In this document: piece after piece, positions 49,039-58,512 of the stretch
Layout: every line of letters starts with the position of its first letter
Numbering within the stretch: the stretch's first letter is position 1
Origin: Nostoc indistinguendum CM1-VF10
GTDB taxonomy: Bacteria; Cyanobacteriota; Cyanobacteriia; Cyanobacteriales; Nostocaceae
Direction of reading: 5' to 3'
Length of the DNA stretch: 64,000 nucleotides
Assembly: GCA_019359215.1 (NCBI GenBank)
Contig: JAHHHS010000010.1
Location: 62,001 to 126,000, forward strand
The notes under the pieces: model-generated
Seen by the model: the letters and a program-made list of their open reading frames with translations, nothing else
What the model was told of the DNA's origin: nothing
Database searches by the model: none
Translations under genes and position numbers: made by a program

Positions 49039-49290
49039 ATGGAGCAAATTCCTTTACCTTCTCCTATTCACTACGAACTTATACTTCAACTTTTAGAAAG
49101 ACAAACCATGTTAGCCGTAAATGATAATCCAGATTTACGGCATCAGGTAAACCAACTAATTATTACTCTACGTAAAGCTGCCGTGCAGCAAAAACGGCTA
49201 GAAGAAATTTGCGAGTTTTCATCTATGACTGTTGATCACCGTTGGTCAATCAACCATCATCAGGATAACAAAGTTGTTGCGCCCGATTGA
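49039..49290 (+). CDS. DUF5340 conserved cyanobacterial protein
   Basis: An ~83-residue protein beginning MEQIPLPSPIHYELILQLL, which I recognise as the DUF5340 family. An upstream ATG at 49018 adds seven residues, but 49039 matches the family start. It is predicted helical with a charged polar tail (HHQDN near the end). Function unknown. Next comes a ~480-base AT-rich gap. Confidence 0.8.
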   Translation: MEQIPLPSPIHYELILQLLERQTMLAVNDNPDLRHQVNQLIITLRKAAVQQKRLEEICEFSSMTVDHRWSINHHQDNKVVAPD

Positions 49291-49773
49291 AGCTGATAAC
49301 TTCATATCTCAACCTCAAATTTTGCATATTTGTTAACTTAGGTTACCACCGTCAGAAAATGCCTCTGTGTATTTAAGAGTCTAGTATTCATAACTTCCGC
49401 CGCACTTGCTTGACTCAAATGCACAGTTTGGGTTGTGATTTAAAATGATTCTGGTTACAGTGCTTTCTCTGCTTTGCAAAAATATTTATAAATGCCAGTA
49501 GATGATTTGAAATCGTTAGTCAGTCTGAATTGCTTAGATTTTAGTTGATAAAAATCTTACATTATTTAGATACTTTTATAAAGTTATACATAGTTAATTT
49601 TTTCTCTAAATCCTAACTTCCTTGTTTCCAATTTATACAAGAATTTTATTAATGCTGTAGATAAAATTGTCATCTTTGTAAAAATTTTAGCTTGGAAAAA
49701 GTTCATATTGAATTATAGGAAACTGTAGATCAGCTAAAATATTGATGAGATTATCTCTCGAATTTGACGAAAG
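49291..49773. other. AT-rich intergenic region before the carbonic anhydrase
   Basis: No gene or clear repeat. It presumably holds the carbonic anhydrase promoter; T/A-rich throughout. Confidence 0.45.
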
Positions 49774-50442
49774 ATGAAATATAACAGCATTGACGAAATC
49801 CTCAGAAATAATCAAGCTTGGGTTACGGAGAAACTAGCTTTAGACCCAACTTACTTTCAAGAATTATCTAGCGGACAAATACCACCTTTTTTATACATTG
49901 GGTGTTCTGATAGTCGTCTGGCATTAACAAGGTTTACCCGTACAGAACCAGGAGAATTATTTGTACATCGTAATATTGCCAATCAAATTTCTCTAACGGA
50001 TATAAACTTTTTAGCGGTTTTAGAATACGCAATTTTACATCTTAAAGTGGAACATATTATCGTTTGTGGTCACTACGATTGCGGAGGAATTAAGGCGGCT
50101 TTAGAAGGAAGAACCATCGGAATTCTTGATAACTGGGTAAATCCGATTCGGGAACTGTATTTACAGAAACAAGAAGAAATCGATGCCTTGCCAACAAGAG
50201 AAGAACGTCTGAATCGTTTGGCAGAAATCAATGTTGTAGCGCAAGTAAAAAATCTTTACCAAACTTCCATCATGCGTCAGGTACTCTATGAGCGAAAAGC
50301 GCCTATGGTTCATGGCTGGGTACTAGATATAAGCACTGGGTTGATTAAAGATTTGAATGTCTCAACTGTGCAATGGCAATTGCACATCTGCCCTTTGCTT
50401 TTAGAGTTTAGACTTTATAGTATGTTAAAAAATGAGAGTTAA
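49774..50442 (+). CDS. Beta-carbonic anhydrase
   Basis: A 222-residue protein with the beta-class zinc ligands. YIGCSDSRL (~41-49) supplies the cysteine and the aspartate-arginine pair. The VCGHYDCGGI motif (~107) supplies histidine and the second cysteine. EPGELFVHRNIANQ is also typical. It interconverts CO2 and bicarbonate. A short, soluble form like this is not the long carboxysomal CcaA with its C-terminal extension, so it could be cytoplasmic. It is not adjacent to carboxysome genes in this window. Confidence 0.94.
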   Translation: MKYNSIDEILRNNQAWVTEKLALDPTYFQELSSGQIPPFLYIGCSDSRLALTRFTRTEPGELFVHRNIANQISLTDINFLAVLEYAILHLKVEHIIVCGHYDCGGIKAALEGRTIGILDNWVNPIRELYLQKQEEIDALPTREERLNRLAEINVVAQVKNLYQTSIMRQVLYERKAPMVHGWVLDISTGLIKDLNVSTVQWQLHICPLLLEFRLYSMLKNES

Positions 50443-50722
50443 TTTGGTATTTTCTATTACAAAAAGTTATACTTGGGAAATATATATGATTTATTGTATC
50501 TTTAGAGTATTTTATTGATTTTAAGTAAAACAAATAGTGACTTTTTCGCTACAGTCTTTTGATATTTCCATCAAAGTTCTGAACAATAACGCACAATTCA
50601 GAAGACTTTTGCTGAATTCTTGTTGAAGACTTTGCAGATATCTAATCTATAATCTTTTTGTAGAGGCAGTTCATAAATTGCCCCTGCCGAGATTGGTACA
50701 CCCAAACTACCTCTACGAAGAA

Positions 50723-50881
50723 TTATTTCTTAGCAATTATCCATACTGCGTGAATAATCCCAGGAATGTAACCAAAAAGTGTCAAAACTATATTAATCCA
50801 AAAGTCTACACCAAAGCCTACTTGTAAAAAAACTCCTAGAGGCGGCACAAAAATGGCGCACAAAATTCGAACTAAATCCAT
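50723..50881 (-). CDS. Pmp3/YqaE-type small membrane protein
   Basis: A 52-residue minus-strand protein with two hydrophobic helices: MDLVRILCAIFVPPLGVFL, a short acidic loop (GVDFWIN), then IVLTLFGYIPGIIHAVWII, which matches the Pmp3/YqaE family. Members alter membrane potential or salt tolerance in other organisms. It is too short for most gene callers at default settings but has all family signatures. Confidence 0.88.
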   Translation of the reverse strand: MDLVRILCAIFVPPLGVFLQVGFGVDFWINIVLTLFGYIPGIIHAVWIIAKK

Positions 50882-51021
50882 TTAAACCTCCTATTCATCT
50901 CACAAAAACAGCTTGTTAGCAAAGTGATTCACCATTGCTCAAGCATATTTGTACCTCTCAAAGATAACATTCCCTCTCTTAATCTAGATCATCCTTAAGA
51001 TGCGGTAAACCGCACTTAAGA

Positions 51022-51396
51022 TTAGCCACCGCTAATTTTAGCTTTGTAACCTAGTTTGGTTAAAATCTCGACGATTTTCTGCTTGTGTTCGCCCTGAATT
51101 TCAATTTCGTTATCTTTAACTGTCCCACCTGTGCCGCACTGGGTTTTTAACTGCTTCACCAAATCTGCCAAGGTTTCTGGTTTGGCTTGAAAACCACTAA
51201 TCACTGTGACGGTTTTCCCTTTGCGTCCTTTGCGGGAAGCTTGTACTTTAAGATTTTGTTGTTGTGCGGGCAGTTCTGGAATTGGTCTTTCTGTGGCGGC
51301 AGAGTTGTCGTTGCCAAATTCGCGGTAGACAAAGCTTTTGTCAGAAGATTTAGAATTGGAAGAAGACATAAAATCAATGTTTAAGAAAAATTTCAA
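51022..51396 (-). CDS. SUI1/eIF1-like translation factor (YciH)
   Basis: A 124-residue protein. After a polar N-terminus of ~50 residues comes the SUI1 domain: GRKGKTVTVISGFQ, LADLVKQLKTQCGTGGTV and EIEIQGEHKQKIVEILTKLGYKAKISGG in pieces. Bacterial homologues resemble eukaryotic initiation factor 1 and may affect initiation fidelity. The GTGGTV loop and lysine-rich strand are intact. Confidence 0.93.
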   Translation of the reverse strand: MKFFLNIDFMSSSNSKSSDKSFVYREFGNDNSAATERPIPELPAQQQNLKVQASRKGRKGKTVTVISGFQAKPETLADLVKQLKTQCGTGGTVKDNEIEIQGEHKQKIVEILTKLGYKAKISGG

Positions 51397-51580
51397 AGGC
51401 AGTGGAAACTTCTACGCAACCATTCTGTTGCGATATTAAATTCTAGGCTAACATCACAAATCCATTAGGAGAGATTGAGAATTGAGAAAACTCTTCCCTA
51501 GTCTCCAGTCCCCAGATATACCCCAGATATGCCCCATACTTTCTATAATAATTAAGTCATTCCCCTCATCAAAATAGCTT

Positions 51581-52816
51581 GTGACTACTACTCCCCTATC
51601 TCCAAATTCAACTGCTCAAGTTCCCGATACACTAGGTCGCTTCGGACGTTTCGGCGGTAAGTATGTACCTGAAACGCTGATGCCTGCTCTTACTGAGCTA
51701 GAAACAGCTTATCAGCAATACCGCAATGACCCTGGTTTTCAAGCAGAACTACAGCAGTTGTTACGGGACTATGTAGGACGTGCCACACCATTATATTTCG
51801 CTGAACGCCTGACTGCTCATTATGCCCGGCCCGATCGCACAGGGCCACAAATTTATTTAAAACGCGAGGATTTAAATCATACTGGCGCTCATAAAATTAA
51901 CAATGCCCTTGGTCAGGTATTGTTGGCAAAGCGCATGGGTAAGCAACGGATTATTGCCGAAACGGGTGCTGGACAACACGGTGTTGCCACAGCTACAGTT
52001 TGCGCTCGTTTTGGGCTGGAATGCGTAATTTACATGGGCGTTCATGATATGGAACGTCAAGCTTTAAATGTGTTCAGAATGCGGTTGATGGGGGCAGAAG
52101 TGCGTCCGGTAGAAGCGGGAACTGGAACCCTGAAAGATGCCACTTCTGAAGCAATTCGCGATTGGGTGACAAATGTGGAAACAACTCACTACATTCTCGG
52201 TTCAGTAGCAGGCCCCCATCCTTACCCGATGATGGTACGTGATTTCCATGCAGTAATCGGCCAAGAAACTCGCGCCCAAGCAATGGAAAAGTGGGGTGTA
52301 TTACCTGATATTCTCTTGGCTTGTGTCGGTGGTGGTTCCAATGCGATGGGACTCTTCTATGAGTTTATTAATGAGTCTTCTATCCGGTTCATTGGGATTG
52401 AGGCCGCAGGAGAAGGTGTTAATACTGAAAAACACGCAGCAACTTTGACAAAAGGACGAGTTGGTGTATTGCACGGAGCCATGAGCTATCTTCTGCAAGA
52501 TCAGGATGGGCAAATCATTGAGGCACACTCAATTAGTGCAGGCTTAGATTATCCCGGTGTGGGCCCAGAACATAGCTATTTGAAGGATACTGGTCGCGCC
52601 GAATACTATAGTGTGACCGATGCAGAGGCTTTGGAGGCATTCCAACGATTGTCGAAGTTGGAGGGGATTATTCCAGCATTAGAAACAGCCCATGCGATCG
52701 CCTACCTCGAAACCCTATGCCCCCAACTAACCGACAGCCCCCGGATTGTAATTAACTGCTCTGGACGCGGCGATAAGGATGTACAAACAGTAGCCAAGTT
52801 CTTAAATGACGCGTAA
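51581..52816 (+). CDS. trpB: Tryptophan synthase beta chain
   Basis: A 411-residue PLP enzyme from a GTG start. It has [14 protein letters not shown], the PLP lysine in [13 protein letters not shown] (~98-110), [23 protein letters not shown] (phosphate-binding, ~242) and [12 protein letters not shown]. The C-terminal CSGRGDKD binds the cofactor region. It condenses indole with serine. trpA is not adjacent, as in many cyanobacteria. Confidence 0.97.
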   Translation: MTTTPLSPNSTAQVPDTLGRFGRFGGKYVPETLMPALTELETAYQQYRNDPGFQAELQQLLRDYVGRATPLYFAERLTAHYARPDRTGPQIYLKREDLNHTGAHKINNALGQVLLAKRMGKQRIIAETGAGQHGVATATVCARFGLECVIYMGVHDMERQALNVFRMRLMGAEVRPVEAGTGTLKDATSEAIRDWVTNVETTHYILGSVAGPHPYPMMVRDFHAVIGQETRAQAMEKWGVLPDILLACVGGGSNAMGLFYEFINESSIRFIGIEAAGEGVNTEKHAATLTKGRVGVLHGAMSYLLQDQDGQIIEAHSISAGLDYPGVGPEHSYLKDTGRAEYYSVTDAEALEAFQRLSKLEGIIPALETAHAIAYLETLCPQLTDSPRIVINCSGRGDKDVQTVAKFLNDA

Positions 52817-53593
52817 ATATACATAAATTTTTGGGGAAAAGCAATAACCTACTCACGGCGAGTTGGCACGCCGAAATTTTGTGCAAAGTTTGAGAATGCA
52901 CATTAGCTAAGGGTAAACGACCTGTTTACTTAGATAATCCGCAAATCGATAAATTGTTGGCGATCGTTATGGCTTTGACTGCATGAGCGGTTAGACACCA
53001 TTGAACGGTTGCTAGCAATTAAAGATATTTTGTCGACTACTGAGATTGAGGCTTACGAGCCACATGCCCAGGTAATTAAAGAGCGGGAACAGTGGCGTGC
53101 GGAATATCTTGCACGGGTGTTGCGCGTGGTGCAAGAAGAGTTAGAAACCTTTAACTAAGGCTAGTTGAAATCACGCAAATATTTAGCTGAAGAAATCCGT
53201 GCAATTTATATCCTACATTCTGCGCTCTCAACTTTTATAAACGGTTTTTACTGGTTTTATAGACACAAATAAAGCTGCAAAATATACTTAATGCCAGTAA
53301 TATGGCTGAATTTTGAAGTTAAAAAAGTATAATTTATAACTAAATATATTAAATAATATAGTAATTACACTATATAAATACTTAAGTACGGAATCTAGGC
53401 TATATAACAAACCATACTAATAGTAAAAGGCAATTTTTTACTAAACAGCAAGATTTTACAATAAAATCGTGCATTTAAACGTTGTTTGTTAGTTTTTGAA
53501 CTGAAAACGGCATAAATAGAGATATATGGACTTATAAGCAGTTTGCCACACTGATATTAGTTGGTTACATTGTCTAAAAGTTTACTTAAATAA
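52817..53593. other. Region with a decayed gene and AT-rich spacer
   Basis: It contains the gene remnant at 52895-53158. From 53160 to 53593 it is AT-rich, and its last ~130 bases match the sequence before the second CAP gene (54415-54545). Confidence 0.55.
52895..53158 (+). pseudogene. Fragment of a small conserved protein
   Basis: One frame from ~52895 reads KRPVYLDNPQIDKLLAIVMALT, then stops at TGA (52984-52986). The reading continues one base later as ERLDTIERLLAIKDILSTTE and ends LRVVQEELETFN at the TAA at 53156. No start codon precedes it in frame. It looks like an ~85-residue helical protein broken by an indel and loss of its start. Confidence 0.65.
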
Positions 53594-54118
53594 ATGATGA
53601 AGCCAATAATATACATCGTAAATTTAGGAACTATCCTTATCAGTGGTGCAGCGATCGCTACTCCTGTAACAAATTCAACTTGTACGCCTAATCCTGAACC
53701 CGTATCAAATAATACTATTCAAGTAGCAGCATCTAGCAACAATGCTGCTCTAGAACAGTCGATTTTCAACCAAATTAATAACTACAGAGTTTCCCAAGGG
53801 CTACCAGCGCTGACTCGGAATTCTGCCATCGATAATCAAGCGAGGATTCACAGTCAGAACATGGCTAATGGTAAAGTTTCCTTTGGACATACGGGATTTT
53901 CACAACGTGTTAAGGCAATCGGCATTTCTTACAGTTCAGCTGCCGAAAATGTAGCTTACAACCAGGGATATAGTGATCCTGCTACGCAAGCTGTTCAAGG
54001 TTGGCTCAAAAGTCCAGGGCATCTAGCCAATATCAAAGGTAATTTTGAAAAGACGGGGATTGGTGTTGCTAGCAACAGTAAAGGCGAAATCTACTTCACA
54101 CAAATTTTCCTTCGCTGA
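53594..54118 (+). CDS. CAP-domain secreted protein, copy 1
   Basis: A 174-residue protein with an N-terminal signal (~1-24) and a CAP/SCP domain from ~50: IFNQINNYRVSQGLPAL, IHSQNMA, SFGHTGFSQRVK, AAENVAYNQGY and GWLKSPGHLANIKG, ending with TGIGVASNSKGEIYFTQ. The two histidines and the glutamates of the CAP cavity are present. Bacterial CAP proteins are cell-wall or extracellular proteins of unsettled function. First of three tandem paralogues; the second is nearly identical in the domain. Confidence 0.93.
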   Translation: MMKPIIYIVNLGTILISGAAIATPVTNSTCTPNPEPVSNNTIQVAASSNNAALEQSIFNQINNYRVSQGLPALTRNSAIDNQARIHSQNMANGKVSFGHTGFSQRVKAIGISYSSAAENVAYNQGYSDPATQAVQGWLKSPGHLANIKGNFEKTGIGVASNSKGEIYFTQIFLR

Positions 54119-54545
54119 TAGATGTGGTATTTAGGTTTTTTCTCAAATTTCCCAGACTTCAGTCTGTTGGCAAAGCTTTTGCTATATGTTGAACAATTTA
54201 TAGGACTCATATTTGATTTTTGAAACATACGTAGGGGAGTCAGTGCGTTGCAGAGGTTCCCGACGCTCGATAGCGTTGCGTTAGCGACGTAGGAGCGTCT
54301 GACTTGCTAACGCACCATCCGAAAACTATGAAAAGTGGGTTATATACAAAAAACACTACTTATGGTAGATGGCAACTTTCGATAAATACAAAAATCTTTC
54401 GTAAAACTGTGAGTTTAAACGTTAACTAATAGTTTTTGAAGATAAAATCCCATAAACAGAGGTATATAGACCTATAACCAAGTTGTAAGATTGATATTAG
54501 CTTGATTAAACTGTCTGGAGCTAGAGTTTCAGTTAGTTTCAGCAG
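54119..54545. other. Spacer between CAP genes 1 and 2
   Basis: Its first ~117 bases match the region after gene 2 (55074-55190). Its last ~130 bases match the region before gene 1. Between them lies a dispersed palindrome (54262-54314) present only here. Confidence 0.7.
54262..54314. repeat. Small dispersed palindromic repeat, copy 2
   Basis: GACGCTCGATAGCGTTGCG and the following ~35 bases match the repeat at 12531-12587 nearly exactly, including the GAGCGTC inverted arm. It is absent from the corresponding place after gene 2, so it probably inserted after the tandem duplication. Confidence 0.75.
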
Positions 54546-55073
54546 ATGATTAAAACAACAATCTACAGCCTTGGTTTAGGCACTATTATTCTCAGTAGTG
54601 GAGCGATCGCTACTCCTGTAACAAATCCCACTTTTACACCGCAGTCTTCACATATATTAAGTGATACTGTTTATATTGCAGCATCTAACATTGACGCTGC
54701 TGCTTTAGAAAAGTCGATTTTCAACCAAATTAATAACTACAGAGCTTCTCAAAAGCTACCAAAGCTAACTCGCAATTCTGCCAGCGATAATCGGGCTAGG
54801 ATTCATAGTCAGAACATGGCTAAAGCTAAAGTTTCCTTTGGACATACGGGATTTTCACAACGTGTTAAGGCAATCGGTATTGCCTACAGAGCAGCTGGTG
54901 AAAATGTTGCTTACAATCAGGGATATAATAACCCTGCCACAATAGCTTTTCAAGGCTGGCTCAAAAGTCCAGGGCATCTAGCCAATATCAAAGGTAATTT
55001 TGAAAAGACAGGGATTGGTGTCGCTAGCAACAGTAAAGGCGAAATCTACTTCACACAAATTTTCCTTCGCTGA
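54546..55073 (+). CDS. CAP-domain secreted protein, copy 2
   Basis: A 175-residue paralogue of the preceding gene with the same signal, CAP histidines (SFGHTGF, SPGHLAN) and glutamates. It has several changes in the N-terminal linker and helix region. The last ~50 residues are identical to copy 1. The flanks also match, so copies 1 and 2 arose from a recent ~950-bp duplication. Confidence 0.93.
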   Translation: MIKTTIYSLGLGTIILSSGAIATPVTNPTFTPQSSHILSDTVYIAASNIDAAALEKSIFNQINNYRASQKLPKLTRNSASDNRARIHSQNMAKAKVSFGHTGFSQRVKAIGIAYRAAGENVAYNQGYNNPATIAFQGWLKSPGHLANIKGNFEKTGIGVASNSKGEIYFTQIFLR

Positions 55074-55523
55074 TAGATGTGGTATTTAGGTTTTTTTCTC
55101 AAATGTCCCAGACTCGAGTCTGTTGGCAAAACTTTTGCTATATGTTGAATAATGTATAGACTTATATTTGATTTTTAAAATAGACGTAGGGTATGTTATC
55201 CCGTAGCGTAACGCACTTTACGTCTATTTAGATTTTTTCAAAAATCAAATCGGATTTATGTAGTTTCAATGACATTTATTTGCTGAATACTACATTATTT
55301 TTTACTAATTCATGAAAATCTTAAATTATCAGCAAAAATAACTGTGATTTCATGAAGCTGACCTATTGGAGTATTGACAATTGGAAAGGATTTTTGTAAT
55401 TACTATACAAGAATGTAGCCATATTACAAAAATTCATCAATCCTTAATAGTATCGTAGTATATATCGTCGGAACAATAGGGTAGAGTATAAGTCTTATAT
55501 CTCTACACATTACGCAATTCTCC
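55074..55523. other. Spacer between CAP genes 2 and 3
   Basis: The first ~117 bases repeat the sequence after gene 1, including CAGACT / AGTCTG arms (55107-55120) forming a short palindrome. The rest is AT-rich and holds the promoter of gene 3. No gene. Confidence 0.55.
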
Positions 55524-56072
55524 ATGTTCCGACAAACTGCTTTTGGCATCGCTTTAAGTGCGCTTGTCCTTGCTAGTGGATTAACGACTGTTCCGGTACC
55601 AAATCATTCTTCTGCGAATACATCCACCCGTAATAAGCTATTGTCGCTTTTTTCCAGTCAGGTTGCAATATCGACTCCTACTTTTAAAACTACGGAACTA
55701 GAAAAATCCGTTTTTGAAGAAATTAATCGATATCGGGCTTCTAAAGGACTGCCAAAGTTGACCCTAAATGCAAATATTACTCGACAGGCAAGAATTCATA
55801 GTCAAAATATGGCTAAAGGTAAAACCCCATTTAGCCATCAGGGATTTGAACGGCGAGTTAAAGCTATTCCTCTTCGCTACAACAGTGCGGCGGAAAATGT
55901 TGCTTTCAATCGGGGATATAGTAATCCTGTAGACGAAGCTGTTACTGGTTGGATTAAAAGTCCGGGACATCTAAAGAACCTTAAAGGAAATTACAACCTC
56001 ACTGGAATTGGGGTTGCTACTAATAATCAAGGTGAAGTTTACCTTACACAGCTTTTCTTTCGCGCTAGGTAG
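55524..56072 (+). CDS. CAP-domain secreted protein, copy 3 (diverged)
   Basis: A 182-residue protein with a signal peptide (~1-25) and the same CAP core: VFEEINRYRASKGLPKL, PFSHQGFERRVK, SAAENVAFNRGY and GWIKSPGHLKNLKG, with the family histidines and glutamates present. It differs from copies 1 and 2 throughout and its flanks do not match, so it is an older duplicate. The protein ends FFRAR rather than FLR. Confidence 0.92.
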   Translation: MFRQTAFGIALSALVLASGLTTVPVPNHSSANTSTRNKLLSLFSSQVAISTPTFKTTELEKSVFEEINRYRASKGLPKLTLNANITRQARIHSQNMAKGKTPFSHQGFERRVKAIPLRYNSAAENVAFNRGYSNPVDEAVTGWIKSPGHLKNLKGNYNLTGIGVATNNQGEVYLTQLFFRAR

Positions 56073-56155
56073 ATTTAATTTCTGATTGTTTTGCACAATA
56101 ATGTAGTGTCTAAGACTTTTATCTGTTGGACACTACAATTATTTTTGAACAATTC

Positions 56156-56785
56156 ATGACATTACAAGATTTTCAGGTGAGCGATCGCGACCTCAGTGAC
56201 GCAGCCCTTGGACAGTATTTAGAATCTACAGCGATCGCAGTTGATACAGAAACGATGGGATTATTGCCACAACGCGATCGCTTGTGTCTTGTCCAGCTGT
56301 GCAACGAATTCGGGAAAGTGGCTGCAATCCGCATAGCCAAAGGACAAGCTGATGCCCCAAACTTGAAAAAGCTCTTAGAAGCAGCGAATGTCGTAAAAGT
56401 GTTTCACTTTGCTCGTTTTGACCTTGCCACTTTGCGAGCCAATCTGGGGATTCAGGTTAAACCTATTTTTTGTACTAAAATTGCTAGTAAGTTAGCCCGT
56501 ACTTACACAAATCGCCACGGACTTAAAGATGTGGTGCAAGAGTTAGAACAAGTAGAACTGGATAAAAGCTCTCAAAGTTCTGATTGGGGTAACGCCGCTA
56601 GTTTATCTGAAGCTCAATTGAGTTATGCTGCCAATGATGTGCGCTACTTACTTAGTGTGCAGCAAAAGTTAACAGAAATGCTCAAACGAGAAGAACGTTG
56701 GGAAATTGCTCAAGAATGTTTTGAATTTCTGCCAACGATAGTTTCCCTGGATTTGTTGCAATTTAAAGATTTGTTTGAACACTGA
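56156..56785 (+). CDS. rnd: RNase D-like 3'-5' exonuclease
   Basis: The start is placed at ATG 56156 (MTLQDFQVSD); an upstream TTG frame is less likely. The ~209-residue protein has the DEDD exonuclease motifs: VDTETMGLLPQRDRLCLVQL (D-x-E), FHFARFDLATL (second D) and the YAANDVRYLL (Y-x-x-x-D) motif. It lacks the HRDC domain found in E. coli RNase D, as do other short cyanobacterial members. It should trim RNA 3' ends such as tRNA precursors. Confidence 0.9.
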   Translation: MTLQDFQVSDRDLSDAALGQYLESTAIAVDTETMGLLPQRDRLCLVQLCNEFGKVAAIRIAKGQADAPNLKKLLEAANVVKVFHFARFDLATLRANLGIQVKPIFCTKIASKLARTYTNRHGLKDVVQELEQVELDKSSQSSDWGNAASLSEAQLSYAANDVRYLLSVQQKLTEMLKREERWEIAQECFEFLPTIVSLDLLQFKDLFEH

Positions 56786-57041
56786 TCAAACAATAAATCT
56801 TTTGTTCTGGAATATTAAGAAGCATTACAAGAGAGAATATTCTGTCTTTTACTTCTGACTTGTGACATTTCTGCTCATGAAAAATCAAGATTAGACCTCT
56901 TGGCAAATTTTCTAACACCCTACCCCTAACCTTCTCCCGCAAGCAAAGAGGGGAGACTTTAATGTAAGTCAAAGGTAGAGTGGGCTTTTTATTCTTAATT
57001 ATGCAAGAGGTCTATTGCTAATTTTCTAAGTTATTTTTCGT

Positions 57042-57665
57042 TTACGATCCAATATTGGAATCGTCAGTGCCTTTAGGAGCGTTAGATTCACTAATGCCTT
57101 CTTTGACATTATTGACTCCCTCTTGAATGCCTTCCTTCAGATTACTGGCTCCCTCTTGAATATTATCCTTGAGGTCACTAGCTCCTTTTTTAATGGCTTC
57201 TGTCGCGCTAGGGCCTCCCTTTGGCTGATTTTCTTGGTGATTTTTTAGCCGATCTACAACATTGTAGTCATCTGCACCTGGGGGAGTTTTTGATTCAATA
57301 ATGCCTTCTGTTGGGCCACCGATAGCCTTCCATGCGGCAAGACCACCTTTGAGTTGAGAGACATGCTCAAATCCATTAGAACGCAGTTGCTGTGCGGCTT
57401 GGGCAGATTCTTCTTCATTAGCACCGTAAACGTAAATATCACGGCTTTTATCCAAAGAAGGTACTGCACGCTCTACCAATTCATTTATTGGCATCGCCAT
57501 CGCTCCCAGAATGTGACCTTCGTTGAAGGTGTTGCGATCACGCACATCTAGGATTGTAAAAGCTGGTTCGCCCCATTCTAGGCGAGATTTCAATGTATGA
57601 ACATCAGACTGTGGTTCTACTGGTGGCTGTGGGGGAATAATGCCGCCTACTAAATTGTTAACCAT
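57042..57665 (-). CDS. Rhodanese-like protein without the active-site cysteine, with 11-residue repeat tail
   Basis: The start is placed at ATG 57663-57665, preceded by AGGAATAATT. The rhodanese domain (~20-125) has ILDVRDRNTFNEGHILGAM and LKGGLAAWKAIGG. At the loop where the catalytic cysteine should be, the sequence is VYGANEEESAQAA, with glycine instead, so sulfur transfer is unlikely. The tail (~145-195) has three near-exact 11-residue units (ASDLKDNIQEG, ASNLKEGIQEG, VNNVKEGISES), like amphipathic LEA-type helices. A binding or membrane-associated role is inferred. Confidence 0.88.
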   Translation of the reverse strand: MVNNLVGGIIPPQPPVEPQSDVHTLKSRLEWGEPAFTILDVRDRNTFNEGHILGAMAMPINELVERAVPSLDKSRDIYVYGANEEESAQAAQQLRSNGFEHVSQLKGGLAAWKAIGGPTEGIIESKTPPGADDYNVVDRLKNHQENQPKGGPSATEAIKKGASDLKDNIQEGASNLKEGIQEGVNNVKEGISESNAPKGTDDSNIGS

Positions 57666-57749
57666 AATTATTCCTGACTGACGATATTGATAGCAATTTA
57701 ACGGACTATATGTATTTAATTGCTCTTTCTCTGGGCTGAATTTGCTCAA

Positions 57750-58512
57750 AATCTCTCCTGAGATAGATAGCTAATTAAATTTTTTTCTACCATTTAATGC
57801 ATTGCGAATTATGCCAGATTAGACTATTGAAAGTAGTTTTTTATTAATTTAAATTAAATATATTTTAAGCTGATGTTTGTAATATTTCATTACTCAAGCA
57901 TATTGTGAATAAAATTAAAATAATTAGCCATTAGTACAGGAATGACATACCTTTTCAATCTCTGCGATCGCTAACAATAACACTTTAATAGTTAGCTTAA
58001 ATGCCACATCTTCAGGTAAATCAGCAACCTTTTTGCTAACACAACCTTAGCTATTAGCAAATTTGCACAAAACAAGAGCGGGGAATCGTTCACCTACAAA
58101 TAATTTGGAAAGTGGTTGATAAGCTGTTGCTAATTTATACTGACTCTGAGTTTTATCTGTTAAAGCTTATTTTTGTTACTCTTAATACCTTCTGGCGATT
58201 CTCTCAGGCCTTGGCTTGTTATAGTCTATTTGTAAGCTTTTGTGGATATCTAATTAATCAGAAACTGTTTTGTTTTTGCAAAATTGTAGCAAATGCCGTG
58301 GCGTCTGATGTTTCTCTAGACTATTTGTGGTTATAAAAATGGTCTTTAATTATACTTATTTTCAGGATAAAATTTAGCATATTTTACCAGATAAATTCAA
58401 AATTATACAAGACTTATACAATTTATTAGCATTACAATGGCTGAAGTTTTGATAAACTTCATGGAAGATAAATTGTACACAAGTACTACAATAGCGATCT
58501 TACTCAGTACAG
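57750..58512. other. Intergenic region, AT-rich
   Basis: No convincing gene; a plus-strand frame at 58112-58336 is hydrophobic but lacks start signals and family match. It presumably carries the promoter of the response regulator gene. Confidence 0.45.

Noticed and set aside
53594..56072. CAP gene cluster as a prophage or defence island
   Set aside because: No phage, recombinase or nuclease genes; the genes are simple secreted paralogues.
58112..58336. 74-residue hydrophobic frame before the response regulator
   Set aside because: No ribosome site, no family and composition explained by T-rich DNA.
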